Positions 15,660-24,650 are shown, numbered from the stretch's first letter. The stretch is 34,917 nt of DNA from Aphodousia faecalis (GCA_018712705.1 DVGM01000064.1:1-34917), one strand, 5' to 3'. The notes: a model not told the origin generated them from the sequence alone. Program-made: numbers and translations.

Positions 15660-17105
15660 TTAACGCACACGATCACGGATGGCATCACGCGCATTGAAGT
15701 CTCTGCTGTACGTGCGTGACGTTGAAGCGGCAGGCTGCGTAGCTGGCTGCTGAGTCTGTGTCTGAACGGTAGACTGAGAAGCCGTGGCAGGCGCCTCGGC
15801 CTTGGCAGAAGCCGGGTTTTGCTCCATTAACTTATCAAACGGCAGATAAAGCAAGTTGTTGCCGTCTTTGGTATCCACATAAACCTTCGTTGTGGATTGC
15901 ATGACCTGTTGCATCACATCCACATACATACGGTCTCGAGTGACACGCGGAGCCTTTTCATACTGAGTCAAAATTTGTGCGAAGCGATCTGCGTCACCCT
16001 TGGCCGTTTCGACCACACGCGCCTTATAGCCTTCGGCTTCCTGAGCCAAACGCGCGGCCATACCGCGAGCCTTCGGAATAACATCGTTGGCGTAGGCTTG
16101 ACCTTCGTTGATTTGACGTTCACGGTCTTGACCGGCCTTCACGGCATCGTCAAAGGCGGCCTGAACCGGTTGAGGGGGCTGTGCGTTTTGAATAGCCACG
16201 CTCATCACTTCAATGCCCGTGCGATAGCGATCGAGCATTTCCTGCATGATTTTTTTCACGTCTTCGGCGATTTCCTGCTTGCTTTCAAAAAGCACGCTGT
16301 CCATCTTCTTACGACCAACGACCTCACGCATGGCGCTTTCTGCGGATTGACGCACGGACTCATCAGGATCACGCGAGCGGAAAATGTAATTCATCGCCCC
16401 TTCACCCGACTTAATGCGGTATTGAACATTGAAGCGTAAATCCACAATGTTTTCATCATCGGTGAGCATCAAAGCTTCAGCCTCACGGTTGGCTCGACCC
16501 ATAGCGCCGATTGCCACCGTTCTCACGCTGCTGACATCAACAATATTGACCTCTTCAATCGGCCAGGGCAAATGCCAACGAAAGCCCGGCATGGTTGTTT
16601 GCGTGTATTTGCCGAACGTGGTCACGATACCTGACTGACCTTCCGGGACAATGTAAAAACCGGTGGCGGCCCAAAGACCCATGACGACTACTGCCGCAAA
16701 AGCCAAACCGCGGCCGCCGGGTTGCTTCTTTATAAATTTAGGCGGCTGCATATTCTTAAAGGATTCAAATTGCTTCTTTAATTGTTCTTGAGGATTTTGT
16801 CCGCCAAAGGAACGAGAGTTATTGTCTTCGTCACGCTTTTGTTCAAAGGCGTCTTCACGACGAGATTCGTCCTCTCTGCGCCCTTGACCTAACATTCCGC
16901 CCAGAGCACGGTTAAATTCATCCCAGAGACGATCCAAATCATCCCCTTCATTTTTTCGCTTACCGGCCTCTTTATTCTCAAAACCATTCTGACCGCGTTC
17001 ATCTCCGCGATCAGTATCCAAGCGGTTTTCCTTTTCAGGCGCGCTCTTTTTTTCCTCGTTATCGTCCGAGCCGCCCCGGCCCCAATGCGGGTCATTCAAA
17101 GACAT
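15660..17105 (-). CDS. hflK: HflK, SPFH-domain modulator of FtsH
   Basis: The 481-residue partner of HflC begins with the family hallmark MSLNDPHWGRGG. A long, very hydrophilic N-terminal tail (to about 127) rich in Glu/Lys/Arg is cytoplasmic. One membrane helix (about 130-150) is followed by the SPFH domain (YIVPEGQSGIVTTFGKY) and a helical region. The C-terminal 45 residues are a Gln/Thr/Ala-rich tail, making it longer than E. coli HflK. GGGAG lies 7 nt before the ATG. In related genomes hflX lies directly upstream; here the upstream 8.3 kb is a different block, and hflK appears to have its own promoter. Confidence 0.97.
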   Translation of the reverse strand: MSLNDPHWGRGGSDDNEEKKSAPEKENRLDTDRGDERGQNGFENKEAGKRKNEGDDLDRLWDEFNRALGGMLGQGRREDESRREDAFEQKRDEDNNSRSFGGQNPQEQLKKQFESFKNMQPPKFIKKQPGGRGLAFAAVVVMGLWAATGFYIVPEGQSGIVTTFGKYTQTTMPGFRWHLPWPIEEVNIVDVSSVRTVAIGAMGRANREAEALMLTDDENIVDLRFNVQYRIKSGEGAMNYIFRSRDPDESVRQSAESAMREVVGRKKMDSVLFESKQEIAEDVKKIMQEMLDRYRTGIEVMSVAIQNAQPPQPVQAAFDDAVKAGQDRERQINEGQAYANDVIPKARGMAARLAQEAEGYKARVVETAKGDADRFAQILTQYEKAPRVTRDRMYVDVMQQVMQSTTKVYVDTKDGNNLLYLPFDKLMEQNPASAKAEAPATASQSTVQTQTQQPATQPAASTSRTYSRDFNARDAIRDRVR

Positions 17106-17131
17106 GCGTCAACTCCCTGACCGCAGAATTA

Positions 17132-17160
17132 TTCATACTGTCGGTCTTTACTTACATCAA
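17132..17160 (-). promoter_or_regulatory. Candidate sigma-70 promoter for hflK
   Basis: On the minus strand TTGATG (17155-17160) is separated by 17 nt from TATGAA (17132-17137), about 27 nt before the hflK start codon. The match to consensus is moderate (4 of 6 at each box). The rest of 17106-17409 holds an inverted repeat TTGCGA-N6-TCGCAA (17219-17236) and no gene. Confidence 0.4.
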
Positions 17161-17353
17161 TGTGAACGTTTTATTTTAAAGGAAATTGTTCCCGCTACCC
17201 TTAAATCAATCTTAGATATTGCGAAAAAGGTCGCAACTGAATTCTTTTTTATCGATTCCTTATCAGGTATTTCCCTTAGAACAGAGCCTTAACACATAAA
17301 AATAAGCAATTTCACCTAGACGAAAAAATGTTAAATACTTTACTATCCGTTAC

Positions 17354-17381
17354 ATGGATGTTTCAGACATCCATTTCTTTT
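17354..17381 (+). terminator. Attenuator-like leader hairpin before yjiH
   Basis: ATGGATGT (17354-17361) pairs with ACATCCAT (17367-17374) around TTCAG and is followed by TTCTTTT. It lies 28 nt before the yjiH start, after the likely promoter region, so it may terminate transcription conditionally. Confidence 0.5.
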
Positions 17382-17409
17382 AATTATTGACTAACAAAAG
17401 GATCATCCT

Positions 17410-18111
17410 ATGTCTGAACAAGAAAAAAAGACTACGGAAGAAAAAGTTGGTATTGGCGGTTACATCGCCTTGGTTTTCGCCATCGTGTTTTTCTCCGGTG
17501 TGTGCGCCGGTAACCACTGGTGGGGTATTTTCGACTTCTCCACGTTAAATGGCGCTTTCGGTAAGGTCATCACTAACGTCACCCTCAACGGCGACGTGTT
17601 GAAGACCTCCACCGGTATGTTCCGCGGTGTTGGCGGTTCCGGTGCTATCGACGGCTTCTGCTTCGCCTTGACGTTGGTTCCGACCGTTATGTTCGCCTTG
17701 GCCATGATCACGGTCTGCGACCACTACGGTGCTTTGGCTGCCGCTCGTCAACTCTTGACCCCGATTCTCCGTCCTTTGATGGGTATCCCGGGTTCCTGCT
17801 CTTTGGCTTTGATCGCTTCCTTGCAATCCACCGACGGCGGTGCCGCTTTGACGCGCCAATTGTTGGATAAGGGCGAAATCACCGAAGACGAAGCTGACGT
17901 GTTCGCTATGTTCCAATTGTCCGCTGACGCCACCATCACCAACTTCCTTGGTGCCGGTGTCGTGCTCTTGAGCTTGACGGACTCTGCAGGCAACACGGTT
18001 CCTGCTTCCATCGCTTTGTGCTTGGGCATCATGCTCGTCATGAAGGTTTTCGGCGCTAACGTTATTCGTTTCTTGAAGATCTTCTCCGCTAAGAAGAAGA
18101 AAGCCGCTTAA
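17410..18111 (+). CDS. yjiH: YjiH-type (SpmA-like) membrane protein
   Basis: The 233-residue membrane protein has about five or six hydrophobic segments and the nucleoside-recognition/Gate-type pattern GGSGAIDGF...VMFALAMITVCDHYGALAAARQLLTPILRPLMGIPG. It resembles E. coli YjiH (SpmA half). In E. coli, yjiH-yjiG-iadA form one cluster; here yjiG follows after 23 nt and iadA is two genes on, so this is the same functional unit. YjiHG are proposed transport components, possibly for the isoaspartyl dipeptides or the amino acid released; this is inference. A ribosome-binding AAAGGA precedes the ATG. Codon use is very biased (TTG, GGT, GCT, AAG), indicating high expression. The C-terminus is lysine-rich. 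Confidence 0.85.
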   Translation: MSEQEKKTTEEKVGIGGYIALVFAIVFFSGVCAGNHWWGIFDFSTLNGAFGKVITNVTLNGDVLKTSTGMFRGVGGSGAIDGFCFALTLVPTVMFALAMITVCDHYGALAAARQLLTPILRPLMGIPGSCSLALIASLQSTDGGAALTRQLLDKGEITEDEADVFAMFQLSADATITNFLGAGVVLLSLTDSAGNTVPASIALCLGIMLVMKVFGANVIRFLKIFSAKKKKAA

Positions 18112-18134
18112 TTCAGGATTGGAGGATATTGAAT

Positions 18135-18599
18135 ATGTCTAGTGAAAACAGCAAGCCAATGGTAACTGACGTTTTCGTCAAGGGTGCCATTCAAGGTTGG
18201 AATATTGCAACCCACTCCACGATCCCGAACGTTTTGATGGCTTTCGTGATTATTGCCGCTTTGAACGTGGCCGGCCTTTTGCCGATCTTGGGCGACATTT
18301 TCCGCCCGTTGATGGGTTTGTTCGGTCTGCCCGGTGAAGCCGCTGCCGTTTTGATCGCCGGTTGGATGTCCATGGGCGGTGGTGTCGGTGTGGCTGCCGC
18401 TTTGTTCGATCAAGGCGCCATCTCCGTTGGTGACTGCGCCATCTTGGCTCCGGCCATTTATTTAATGGGTTCCCAATTGCAATACATGGGTCGCTGCTTG
18501 GGCGTTATCGGTACGCGCGGCAAGATGATCCCGTTGTTGATGTTGGTTTCCATCATTAATGCTTTCATCTCTATGATCATCATGAACATCCTCGTCTAA
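18135..18599 (+). CDS. yjiG: YjiG-type (SpmB-like) membrane protein
   Basis: The 154-residue protein is the SpmB-like partner of YjiH, with a Gate-domain pattern (LPILGDIFRPLMGLFGLPGEAAAVLIAGWMSMGGGVGVAAALFDQG) and about four membrane segments. GGAGG is 9 nt before the ATG at 18135; an in-frame TTG at 18129 is too close to that site to be used. It follows yjiH closely and ends at a strong terminator, so yjiHG form a two-gene transcript. The function is unproven; pairing with IadA in E. coli suggests a peptide or amino-acid transporter. Codon bias is as strong as in yjiH. Confidence 0.85.
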   Translation: MSSENSKPMVTDVFVKGAIQGWNIATHSTIPNVLMAFVIIAALNVAGLLPILGDIFRPLMGLFGLPGEAAAVLIAGWMSMGGGVGVAAALFDQGAISVGDCAILAPAIYLMGSQLQYMGRCLGVIGTRGKMIPLLMLVSIINAFISMIIMNILV

Positions 18600-18626
18600 T
18601 GACCGGATTTCGTATGACATAGACTC

Positions 18627-18661
18627 AAGGGGGGATTAACGCTAATTAATCCCCCCTTTTT
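18627..18661 (+). terminator. Terminator after yjiG
   Basis: GGGGGGATTAA (18629-18639) and TTAATCCCCCC (18646-18656) pair around CGCTAA and are followed by TTTTT. It separates yjiHG from the peptidase gene. Confidence 0.93.
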
Positions 18662-18691
18662 CATACACTAAACAGTACAATTTCATCAGGT

Positions 18692-18711
18692 CGATTGATC
18701 TTATTCAATCG
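18692..18711. promoter_or_regulatory. Inverted repeat before the M20 peptidase gene
   Basis: CGATTGA-TCTTAT-TCAATCG is a perfect 7-bp inverted repeat 31 nt before the peptidase ATG. It could be an operator or leader hairpin; no T-tract follows. Confidence 0.4.
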
Positions 18712-18742
18712 GTTTGCAACACATTTAGAAAGGATAATTCCG

Positions 18743-19864
18743 ATGGTTCAAGAATTTCTCAAGGACTTGGAAAAGGTCGTTAACGTAGACGCCGGCACGG
18801 CTTGCACCGAAGGTGTGAAGCAAGTTGCTGAAACGTTCAAGCAACACTACGAAGGCATTGGCTTTACTGCCCGTCTCGTTGACTTGGGCGACAAGGTCGG
18901 TCCCGCTCTTTTCGCTACCAACAAGCCCGAAGCCACGCACTATGACGTGATGCTCAACGCCCACTTGGATACGGTTTTCCCGGCCGGCACAGTGGCTGTC
19001 CGCCCGATGTCTATCAAGGGTGATCGTGCCTATGGTCCTGGTGTCTTGGACTGCAAAGCCGGTTGCATGACCATTTTCTACGCTTTGAAGAATTTGCCCA
19101 AAGAAACTTTGGACAAGCTCTCCATTTTGGTAGCCTGCAACCCCGACGAAGAAACGGGTTCTGTCTCCTCTCACGATTGGTTGAAGGAATGCGCCTCTAA
19201 ATCTGACCGCGCTTTGATCTTTGAACCGGCTCGTGAAGGCGGTGAATTGGTTTGCGCCCGTAAGGGTTCGAGCACCTACAAGATCACGTTCCACGGTGTG
19301 TCCGCTCACGCCGGCAACAACCCTGAACGCGGCCGTGACGCCATCTATGCCATGGTGAAGTTCATCGCTGCCGTTAAGGAATTGGCCGACTGGGATCGTG
19401 GCATCACGCTCAACTTCGGTATGGTTCGTGGCGGCACGGTTGCCAACGTTGTGGCTGATTTTGCTGAAACGGAACTTGACCTTCGCGTCTGGAACGATGA
19501 CGATTACAACGAAGTCAACGCCAAGATCATGCAATTGGCTCAACAAGAATGGGTTGCCGGTGTCACGCAAGAAATCGTTGAAAAGAACCACCATGGCGCT
19601 ATGCCCTTGAGCGAAGCCACCAAGGCAATGGCCGGCTTGATTGAAGAAGCCGCCAAGCTCGAAGGTTTCGATATCGCTTGGGTGAAGGCCGGTGGCGCCT
19701 CTGACGGCAACACCACCGCTTCCATGGGTGTCCCCACCTTGGACGGTTTGGGACCTGTCGGCGGTGAAATGCACTGCGACCGTGAATACTTGGAAATCAA
19801 CTCGATTGAAAAGCACATCAAGGTTGCTGAACGCTTCTTGACGTTGATCGCCGAACGCAAGTAA
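18743..19864 (+). CDS. M20 metallopeptidase, carboxypeptidase G2-like
   Basis: The 373-residue protein has all M20 zinc-site motifs: NAHLDT (His74, with Asp76 as the catalytic partner), bridging Asp103 in GPGVLDCKAG, Glu136/137 in NPDEETGS, Glu161 in FEPAREGG, and a C-terminal His in GGEMHCDREY. The dimerisation lid (KGSSTYKITFHGVSAHAGNNPERGRDA) is present. This is closest in style to carboxypeptidase G2, which removes C-terminal glutamate or aspartate. No signal peptide is seen at the ATG 18743, so it is cytoplasmic; a longer frame from 18695 would only add a non-conserved stretch. Codon choice is extreme (AAG for Lys, TTG for Leu), implying abundant protein. It lies between yjiG and iadA, each with its own terminator. 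Confidence 0.9.
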   Translation: MVQEFLKDLEKVVNVDAGTACTEGVKQVAETFKQHYEGIGFTARLVDLGDKVGPALFATNKPEATHYDVMLNAHLDTVFPAGTVAVRPMSIKGDRAYGPGVLDCKAGCMTIFYALKNLPKETLDKLSILVACNPDEETGSVSSHDWLKECASKSDRALIFEPAREGGELVCARKGSSTYKITFHGVSAHAGNNPERGRDAIYAMVKFIAAVKELADWDRGITLNFGMVRGGTVANVVADFAETELDLRVWNDDDYNEVNAKIMQLAQQEWVAGVTQEIVEKNHHGAMPLSEATKAMAGLIEEAAKLEGFDIAWVKAGGASDGNTTASMGVPTLDGLGPVGGEMHCDREYLEINSIEKHIKVAERFLTLIAERK

Positions 19865-19891
19865 TCTGTGTTTGACCTTCAATAAGTCCTG

Positions 19892-19926
19892 GGGGATGGT
19901 CCGAAAGCCATCCCCTTTGTTTTTTC
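19892..19926 (+). terminator. Terminator after the M20 peptidase
   Basis: GGGGATGG (19892-19899) pairs with CCATCCCC (19908-19915), followed by TTTGTTTTTT. Confidence 0.92.
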
Positions 19927-20037
19927 TGTTTTCTCTCAAACTTCCTGTCTCAATTAACGTCCTTGATTCGTCATTTAGGCGCTATCATTCCTAGCGGATT
20001 GTTTCATTTTCGATATGACATAAAAGAGGAAGTTACC

Positions 20038-21183
20038 ATGGCTCTTTTAATTAAAAACGCCCATGTATTTGCCCCGAAGGATTTGGGTGTACAAGATGTC
20101 TTGATGGCCGCTGAAAAAGTGATTGCCATCGGCAAGGACTTGCCCTCCACCCTACCCGATACAGAAGTCATTGACGCCAAGGGCCAAATCATGACCCCAG
20201 GCTTTTTTGATCAACACATTCACGTCACCGGTGGCGGCGGAGAAGGTGGCCCGGTTACGCGTACGCCGGAAATCATGCTCTCTGAACTTGTCGCCTGCGG
20301 CACAACCAGCGTTGTCGGTGTCTCAGGAACGGACTTTGTGACCCGCTCCATCGAAAATCTTTTAGCGAAGGTGCGAGCACTCAAATCCGAAGGCGTTTCA
20401 GCCTGGATGTACACGTCCAACTACAAGTATCCGCCCACAACAATGTCCGGATCTGTTTCTCAAGACATGTTCCTTGTGCCGGAGTGCTTGGGGGTGAAAA
20501 TTGCCTTGGGCGACCACCGCTCCTCTTTCCCGACCGTTCAGGAAGTTTTAGCTCTTTTAGCTGAAATTCGTGTGGGCGGCATGATCGCCGGTAAGACGGG
20601 TTTTCTTCATATCCATACGGGCAACATCCCCGGCAGTTTTGACATGTATAAGGAAATTGTTTCTCGCGGTTTCCCAATTAAGCATATTCGTCCGACGCAC
20701 TGCGGCCGCATCCGCCATGTATTTGATGCAGCGGTTGAGTTTGCCAAGGCTGGCGGCTACATGGATATCACGACGGGGGCAAGCTGCGCCTTTGACAATC
20801 CCGCCATCGCTGTGATGACAGCGCTCGATGCTGGTGTTGATCCGACGCACATTACGCTTTCCACGGACGGTCACGGCTCAGTTCCGCGCTTTAACGATAA
20901 AGGCGAAATGGTTGGTCTGGGCGTTGGCGGTGTTGCCGGCAACCTCACCGAAGTCAAACGCTTGATCGCCGAATTCAAGATGCCGATTGAAAAAGCCATT
21001 ACCTTTATTTCTTCAAACGTCGGTTCAGCTTTGGGTCTGCCCGGTCAAGGCGTCATCGAAGTGGGCGGTTGCGCCAATGCCTGTCTCTTTAACGATGCCA
21101 TGGAATTGACAACGGTGGTCTCTCGCAATCACGTTATGATGCGTAACGGCGAAATCGTTCAAAAAGGCACTTTTGAATACTAA
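20038..21183 (+). CDS. iadA: Isoaspartyl (beta-aspartyl) dipeptidase IadA
   Basis: IadA cleaves beta-aspartyl dipeptides left by degraded isoaspartyl-damaged proteins, giving aspartate. The 381-residue protein aligns closely with E. coli IadA. Metal ligands are His60/His62 (FDQHIHVTGGGGE), carboxylated Lys154 (GVKIALGDHRS), His193 (HIHTG), His221 (RPTHCGR) and catalytic Asp277 (STDGHGS); Glu69 and Arg161 of the substrate site are kept. The start at 20038 gives the family N-terminus and has GAGGAAG just upstream. A frame upstream to 19963 adds only unrelated sequence. yjiH-yjiG nearby reproduce the E. coli grouping. A strong terminator follows. Confidence 0.95.
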   Translation: MALLIKNAHVFAPKDLGVQDVLMAAEKVIAIGKDLPSTLPDTEVIDAKGQIMTPGFFDQHIHVTGGGGEGGPVTRTPEIMLSELVACGTTSVVGVSGTDFVTRSIENLLAKVRALKSEGVSAWMYTSNYKYPPTTMSGSVSQDMFLVPECLGVKIALGDHRSSFPTVQEVLALLAEIRVGGMIAGKTGFLHIHTGNIPGSFDMYKEIVSRGFPIKHIRPTHCGRIRHVFDAAVEFAKAGGYMDITTGASCAFDNPAIAVMTALDAGVDPTHITLSTDGHGSVPRFNDKGEMVGLGVGGVAGNLTEVKRLIAEFKMPIEKAITFISSNVGSALGLPGQGVIEVGGCANACLFNDAMELTTVVSRNHVMMRNGEIVQKGTFEY

Positions 21184-21205
21184 TTCAAAAGGGAATTAGA
21201 CCCAT

Positions 21206-21238
21206 GAGCGGAGATTGAAAAACCTCCGCTCTTTTTTT
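21206..21238 (+). terminator. Terminator after iadA
   Basis: GAGCGGAG (21206-21213) pairs with CTCCGCTC (21224-21231), followed by seven T residues. Confidence 0.94.
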
Positions 21239-21289
21239 GTCTTTCAGCAAAAGAGCAAAAAGCCTACAATGGCCTGAGGAATTCAATTT

Positions 21290-22921
21290 TTGGACGAATT
21301 AATGAACCATATTGCCAACCTGCTGGGAGCCGTAGCCCTGATTTTCTGGGGGACCTACATGGTAAAAAGCGGCATGCTGAGAACTTTCGGCATGTCTCTT
21401 CGCACCGCGCTCTCACATGGTTTGGACAATCGATTTAAGGGATTCGCGGCGGGCTTTTGCTTATCGAGCCTCTTACAAAGCTCAACGGCTGCGACACTTT
21501 TGGTGGCCGGGCTTCAATCCGAAGGTTTGGTCAACACACTCATTGCCATTAGCTGCATTTTCGGCGCCGAACTCGGCAGCGCCTTTGTCGCCACGGTTTT
21601 AAGTCTGAATCTTGCCGTCATCGCCCCCATTCTGATTCTGATCGGCGTGGTCATGTTCTTTCACTACACGCCTTCCAAACGCCAAGGACAGTTCGGCCGT
21701 ATTGTGATGGGCTTGGCCTTTATCATGGTGGCCATCAATCAGATTGTTGTATCCACCGAACCTTTGCGATCAAGCGCCGATTTAGCTCCGTTTTTCCTCC
21801 TTCTGCATGACTATTTAATTCTGTCTTTCATCGCAGGGATGCTCTTAGCCATAGGCTGTGTCTCAAGCCTCGCGGCGGTGATCGTCTCCTCTTCTTTGTA
21901 CGCCGCGCAAGTGCTTGACTATGAAACCGCTATCTGGATGGTTTTGGGAGCCAATGCAGGCAGTACCGTTTTAGCCCTTTCGACAACCATGTTTGCGAGT
22001 TCAGTCGGACGGCGGGGCCCCTATGCCACCTCTTTTTTCAGAGCACTTATCATTGCCCTAGCCCTCTTCGTATTGTCTGTTGGTTTACCAAACTCAATAA
22101 AACTGCCCGACAATGTGGTGCTCTTTCATTTATCGTTTAACGCTCTCGTGGGGCTTTTAGGGTTACTTTTTATTAAACCTTTGAGCGCGTTAATTGAGCA
22201 CTGTCTGCCAAACATTCAGAACGATCCTACGATCTACTCGGATAATAAAAAGCTTTTCGTTCAGGAAAATTTCTTGTCTGTCGGAATTTCTTTATCAGTG
22301 GCTAAGAAAAATTTGATTAAAGAAATTGAAGGCATTCGTCTGCTCTGGGGTGATGTTGACACGCTTTTGAGACTCAATCCCAATCCGGGTGATGTTATGC
22401 TCATGCGAAATAAAGCGGCTGAATTGGTGAGGCTAAACAGAAGCTTGTCATTATTTTTAAACCGTGCTGTCACGCCGAGTCTTAGCTCATATGAGGCGAT
22501 TCAGTGGCAAAACATGAAAAGTGTTAACGGCTCATTAAAGTCAGCGGTGAATTTAATTGACCACACCATTGAAGTAATTAATGAAAGTAAGTGTCTCAAG
22601 CACTTGGATTTCAGCCCTGAAGGCTTAAGGGAACTGAGAGAGTCTCACCAGATTGTGCTCTCCAGCATCGAGACGCTTCACGCTTATTTGAGTTCTACCG
22701 ATGCCAAAGAGAAAAAAGAATTGACCGAAAAGTTATTGGCCCATCAAAAACGGTTATTGACCGCGGCCAGAGAGCAAACCCACCTGCACCTACTGCGAAT
22801 TGCCAATGATGACGTCAACGCCATCGAAACCGATGCATTGCATCTGGAAATTCAGTCACTTTTTAACCGCGTGGCCGGCCTCATTTGTGCCAGCGTCAAT
22901 TTGGAGTTGGAAAGAGTCTAA
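21290..22921 (+). CDS. Na/Pi-cotransporter II-related protein with PhoU-like tail
   Basis: The first 300 residues are about eight or nine membrane helices with the NptA/PF02690 repeat signature: LLQSSTAATLLVAGL near 60-75 and a matching GANAGSTVLALSTT in the second repeat near 222-235. From about 320 the protein is helical and soluble, like the PhoU-type tail found in this family. It would import phosphate, or another anion, with sodium. The best supported start is a TTG at 21290 with GAGGA 10 nt upstream; an ATG at 21302 lacks a well-spaced site. It stands alone after the iadA terminator and is convergent with putP (7 nt gap). No link to the peptide genes is evident. Confidence 0.85.
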   Translation: MDELMNHIANLLGAVALIFWGTYMVKSGMLRTFGMSLRTALSHGLDNRFKGFAAGFCLSSLLQSSTAATLLVAGLQSEGLVNTLIAISCIFGAELGSAFVATVLSLNLAVIAPILILIGVVMFFHYTPSKRQGQFGRIVMGLAFIMVAINQIVVSTEPLRSSADLAPFFLLLHDYLILSFIAGMLLAIGCVSSLAAVIVSSSLYAAQVLDYETAIWMVLGANAGSTVLALSTTMFASSVGRRGPYATSFFRALIIALALFVLSVGLPNSIKLPDNVVLFHLSFNALVGLLGLLFIKPLSALIEHCLPNIQNDPTIYSDNKKLFVQENFLSVGISLSVAKKNLIKEIEGIRLLWGDVDTLLRLNPNPGDVMLMRNKAAELVRLNRSLSLFLNRAVTPSLSSYEAIQWQNMKSVNGSLKSAVNLIDHTIEVINESKCLKHLDFSPEGLRELRESHQIVLSSIETLHAYLSSTDAKEKKELTEKLLAHQKRLLTAAREQTHLHLLRIANDDVNAIETDALHLEIQSLFNRVAGLICASVNLELERV

Positions 22922-22928
22922 CTTCAAA

Positions 22929-24425
22929 TCAAATCGTCAGATCTCTGCCCCTGCGGACGGATTCCTGCACTTCATCAAATATGTCCTTCATCGCCTGCGA
23001 GGGTTTCTGACCGATTAGCGAGAAGATGACAATTGCCGCTAATGCAAAAATGAATCCGGGAATAATTTCATAAAGGCCGAACCAGCCGAAGGTATTCCAA
23101 ACAATAACAGTCACAGCACCAGTGACCATTCCAGCCAAAGCTCCGTTTTTCGTCATTTTCTTCCACCACAGGCTCATGATAATCACGGGGCCAAACGAGG
23201 CGCCAAAACCGGCCCAGGCATAGCTCACCAAACCCAATACCTTACTTTGAGGATCCATGGCGATAAAAATGGCCACAAGCGAAACCATCAACACCATTAA
23301 GCGTCCGAACCAAATCAACTCACGCGTCGATGCCTGCGGTCGAATAAAGGCCCGATAGAAGTCTTCGGTGAGCGTTGAAGAGCAGACCAACAACTGACAT
23401 GAGAGCGTACTCATCACAGCGGCCAAAATAGCCGACATCAGAATACCGGCAATCCAAGGATTGAAAAGCACCTGCGTGAGAACAATGAAAACCAATTCCG
23501 GATTGGCAATAACGGATGTCCCTTGTGTGATGTGCTCGGCAAAATAGGCACATCCGAAAAAGCCAACACTGACGGCACCGGCCAAGCAAAAAACCATCCA
23601 AATAATCGAGGTACGGCAGGCGGTCGGAATGACTTTGATCGATTTTGTCGCCATGAAGCGAACCAGAAGATGAGGCTGACCAAAGTAGCCCAACCCCCAA
23701 GCCAAAAGCGATGCGATGCCAACCGCTGTCTGCCCCTTAAACATATCAAGCATGGACACATCGATGGCGCTCACCTTACCGATGGTTTCGGAAAATCCCC
23801 CTAATTCGTTCATGACCACGATGGGTGTAACCACCAGTGCCACACACATCATCGCCGCCTGAACGGTATCGGTCCAACTGACGGCCAAAAAGCCACCGAT
23901 AAACACATACAGTATGGTCGCCGCCGCACCGATCCACAGGGCTGTCGAATAGTCCATGTTAAAGGTTGATTCAAAAAGCCTTGCGCCCGCCACCATGCCG
24001 CTCGCGGAATAAATTGTGAAGAAGATCAAAATAACAATGGCACAAATGATGCTTAACACCCGTTTATCGTCGTCGAAACGGTGGCTGAGATAATCAGGAA
24101 GCGTGAGCGCGTTTTTGCATCTTTCTGTGTAGACACGCAATCGAGCCGCAACAATTTGCCAATTAGTAAATGAGCCGATGCAAAGACCGATCGCCAACCA
24201 ACTTTCAGAAATACCTGAAAGAAAGACAGCCCCCGGCAATCCCATTAAAAGCCAACCGCTCATGTCACTTGCGCCAACTGACAAGGCGGTTACCAAACCG
24301 CCCAAGCGTCTGCCGCCCAAGACGTAATCGTTAAAGTCACGCGTGTAATGCCAAGCGATAAAACCGATGGCAACCATCAGTAACAGATACCCGCAAAACG
24401 TAATGGCAATGGGATTAAAAGACAT
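22929..24425 (-). CDS. putP: Sodium/proline symporter
   Basis: The 498-residue SSS-family transporter has about 13 membrane helices and the PutP hallmarks: RxLGGxVTALSVGASDMSGWLLMGLPGA near 40-66, SDMSGW for sodium, and GLGYFGQPHLLVRFMA near 250. It imports proline with sodium at the inner membrane, fitting an amino-acid-based lifestyle. No strong ribosome-binding site precedes the ATG. Its stop codon lies 7 nt from the Na/Pi gene stop on the opposite strand. No putA is in the window. Confidence 0.95.
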   Translation of the reverse strand: MSFNPIAITFCGYLLLMVAIGFIAWHYTRDFNDYVLGGRRLGGLVTALSVGASDMSGWLLMGLPGAVFLSGISESWLAIGLCIGSFTNWQIVAARLRVYTERCKNALTLPDYLSHRFDDDKRVLSIICAIVILIFFTIYSASGMVAGARLFESTFNMDYSTALWIGAAATILYVFIGGFLAVSWTDTVQAAMMCVALVVTPIVVMNELGGFSETIGKVSAIDVSMLDMFKGQTAVGIASLLAWGLGYFGQPHLLVRFMATKSIKVIPTACRTSIIWMVFCLAGAVSVGFFGCAYFAEHITQGTSVIANPELVFIVLTQVLFNPWIAGILMSAILAAVMSTLSCQLLVCSSTLTEDFYRAFIRPQASTRELIWFGRLMVLMVSLVAIFIAMDPQSKVLGLVSYAWAGFGASFGPVIIMSLWWKKMTKNGALAGMVTGAVTVIVWNTFGWFGLYEIIPGFIFALAAIVIFSLIGQKPSQAMKDIFDEVQESVRRGRDLTI

Positions 24426-24611
24426 CGTTCATCATATTTCAAAAAAGTAAACGTTCAGTGTAATTCATCTGAAGCTAAATGTCCCTTTTGAGATAGGCCA
24501 TCTCGCCTAGTTATTCAAATTTAGAAAGAGGTCGAGACGAGCTCTCTGAAAAAATCCATTAGTGACGATCGATAGTTTTTTTGGGTAAATATTTTGATTT
24601 TGTAGAAAATT

Positions 24612-24650
24612 TCCGAAGTGTCCAGTTCAAAAATTGATGGACGCTTCGGA
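24612..24650. repeat. 13-bp imperfect hairpin upstream of putP
   Basis: TCCGAAGTGTCCA is complementary, with one G-T pair, to TGGACGCTTCGGA about 13 nt later. It has no T-tract and no identified role. The surrounding 24426-24690 is AT-rich, contains no gene I can support, and probably includes the putP promoter. Confidence 0.5.

Noticed and set aside
18725..19939. 404-codon open frame on the minus strand opposite the M20 peptidase
   Set aside because: It is opposite a gene with all M20 motifs; the frame is open because the sense gene avoids TTA, CTA and TCA codons. No ribosome-binding site or recognisable domain.
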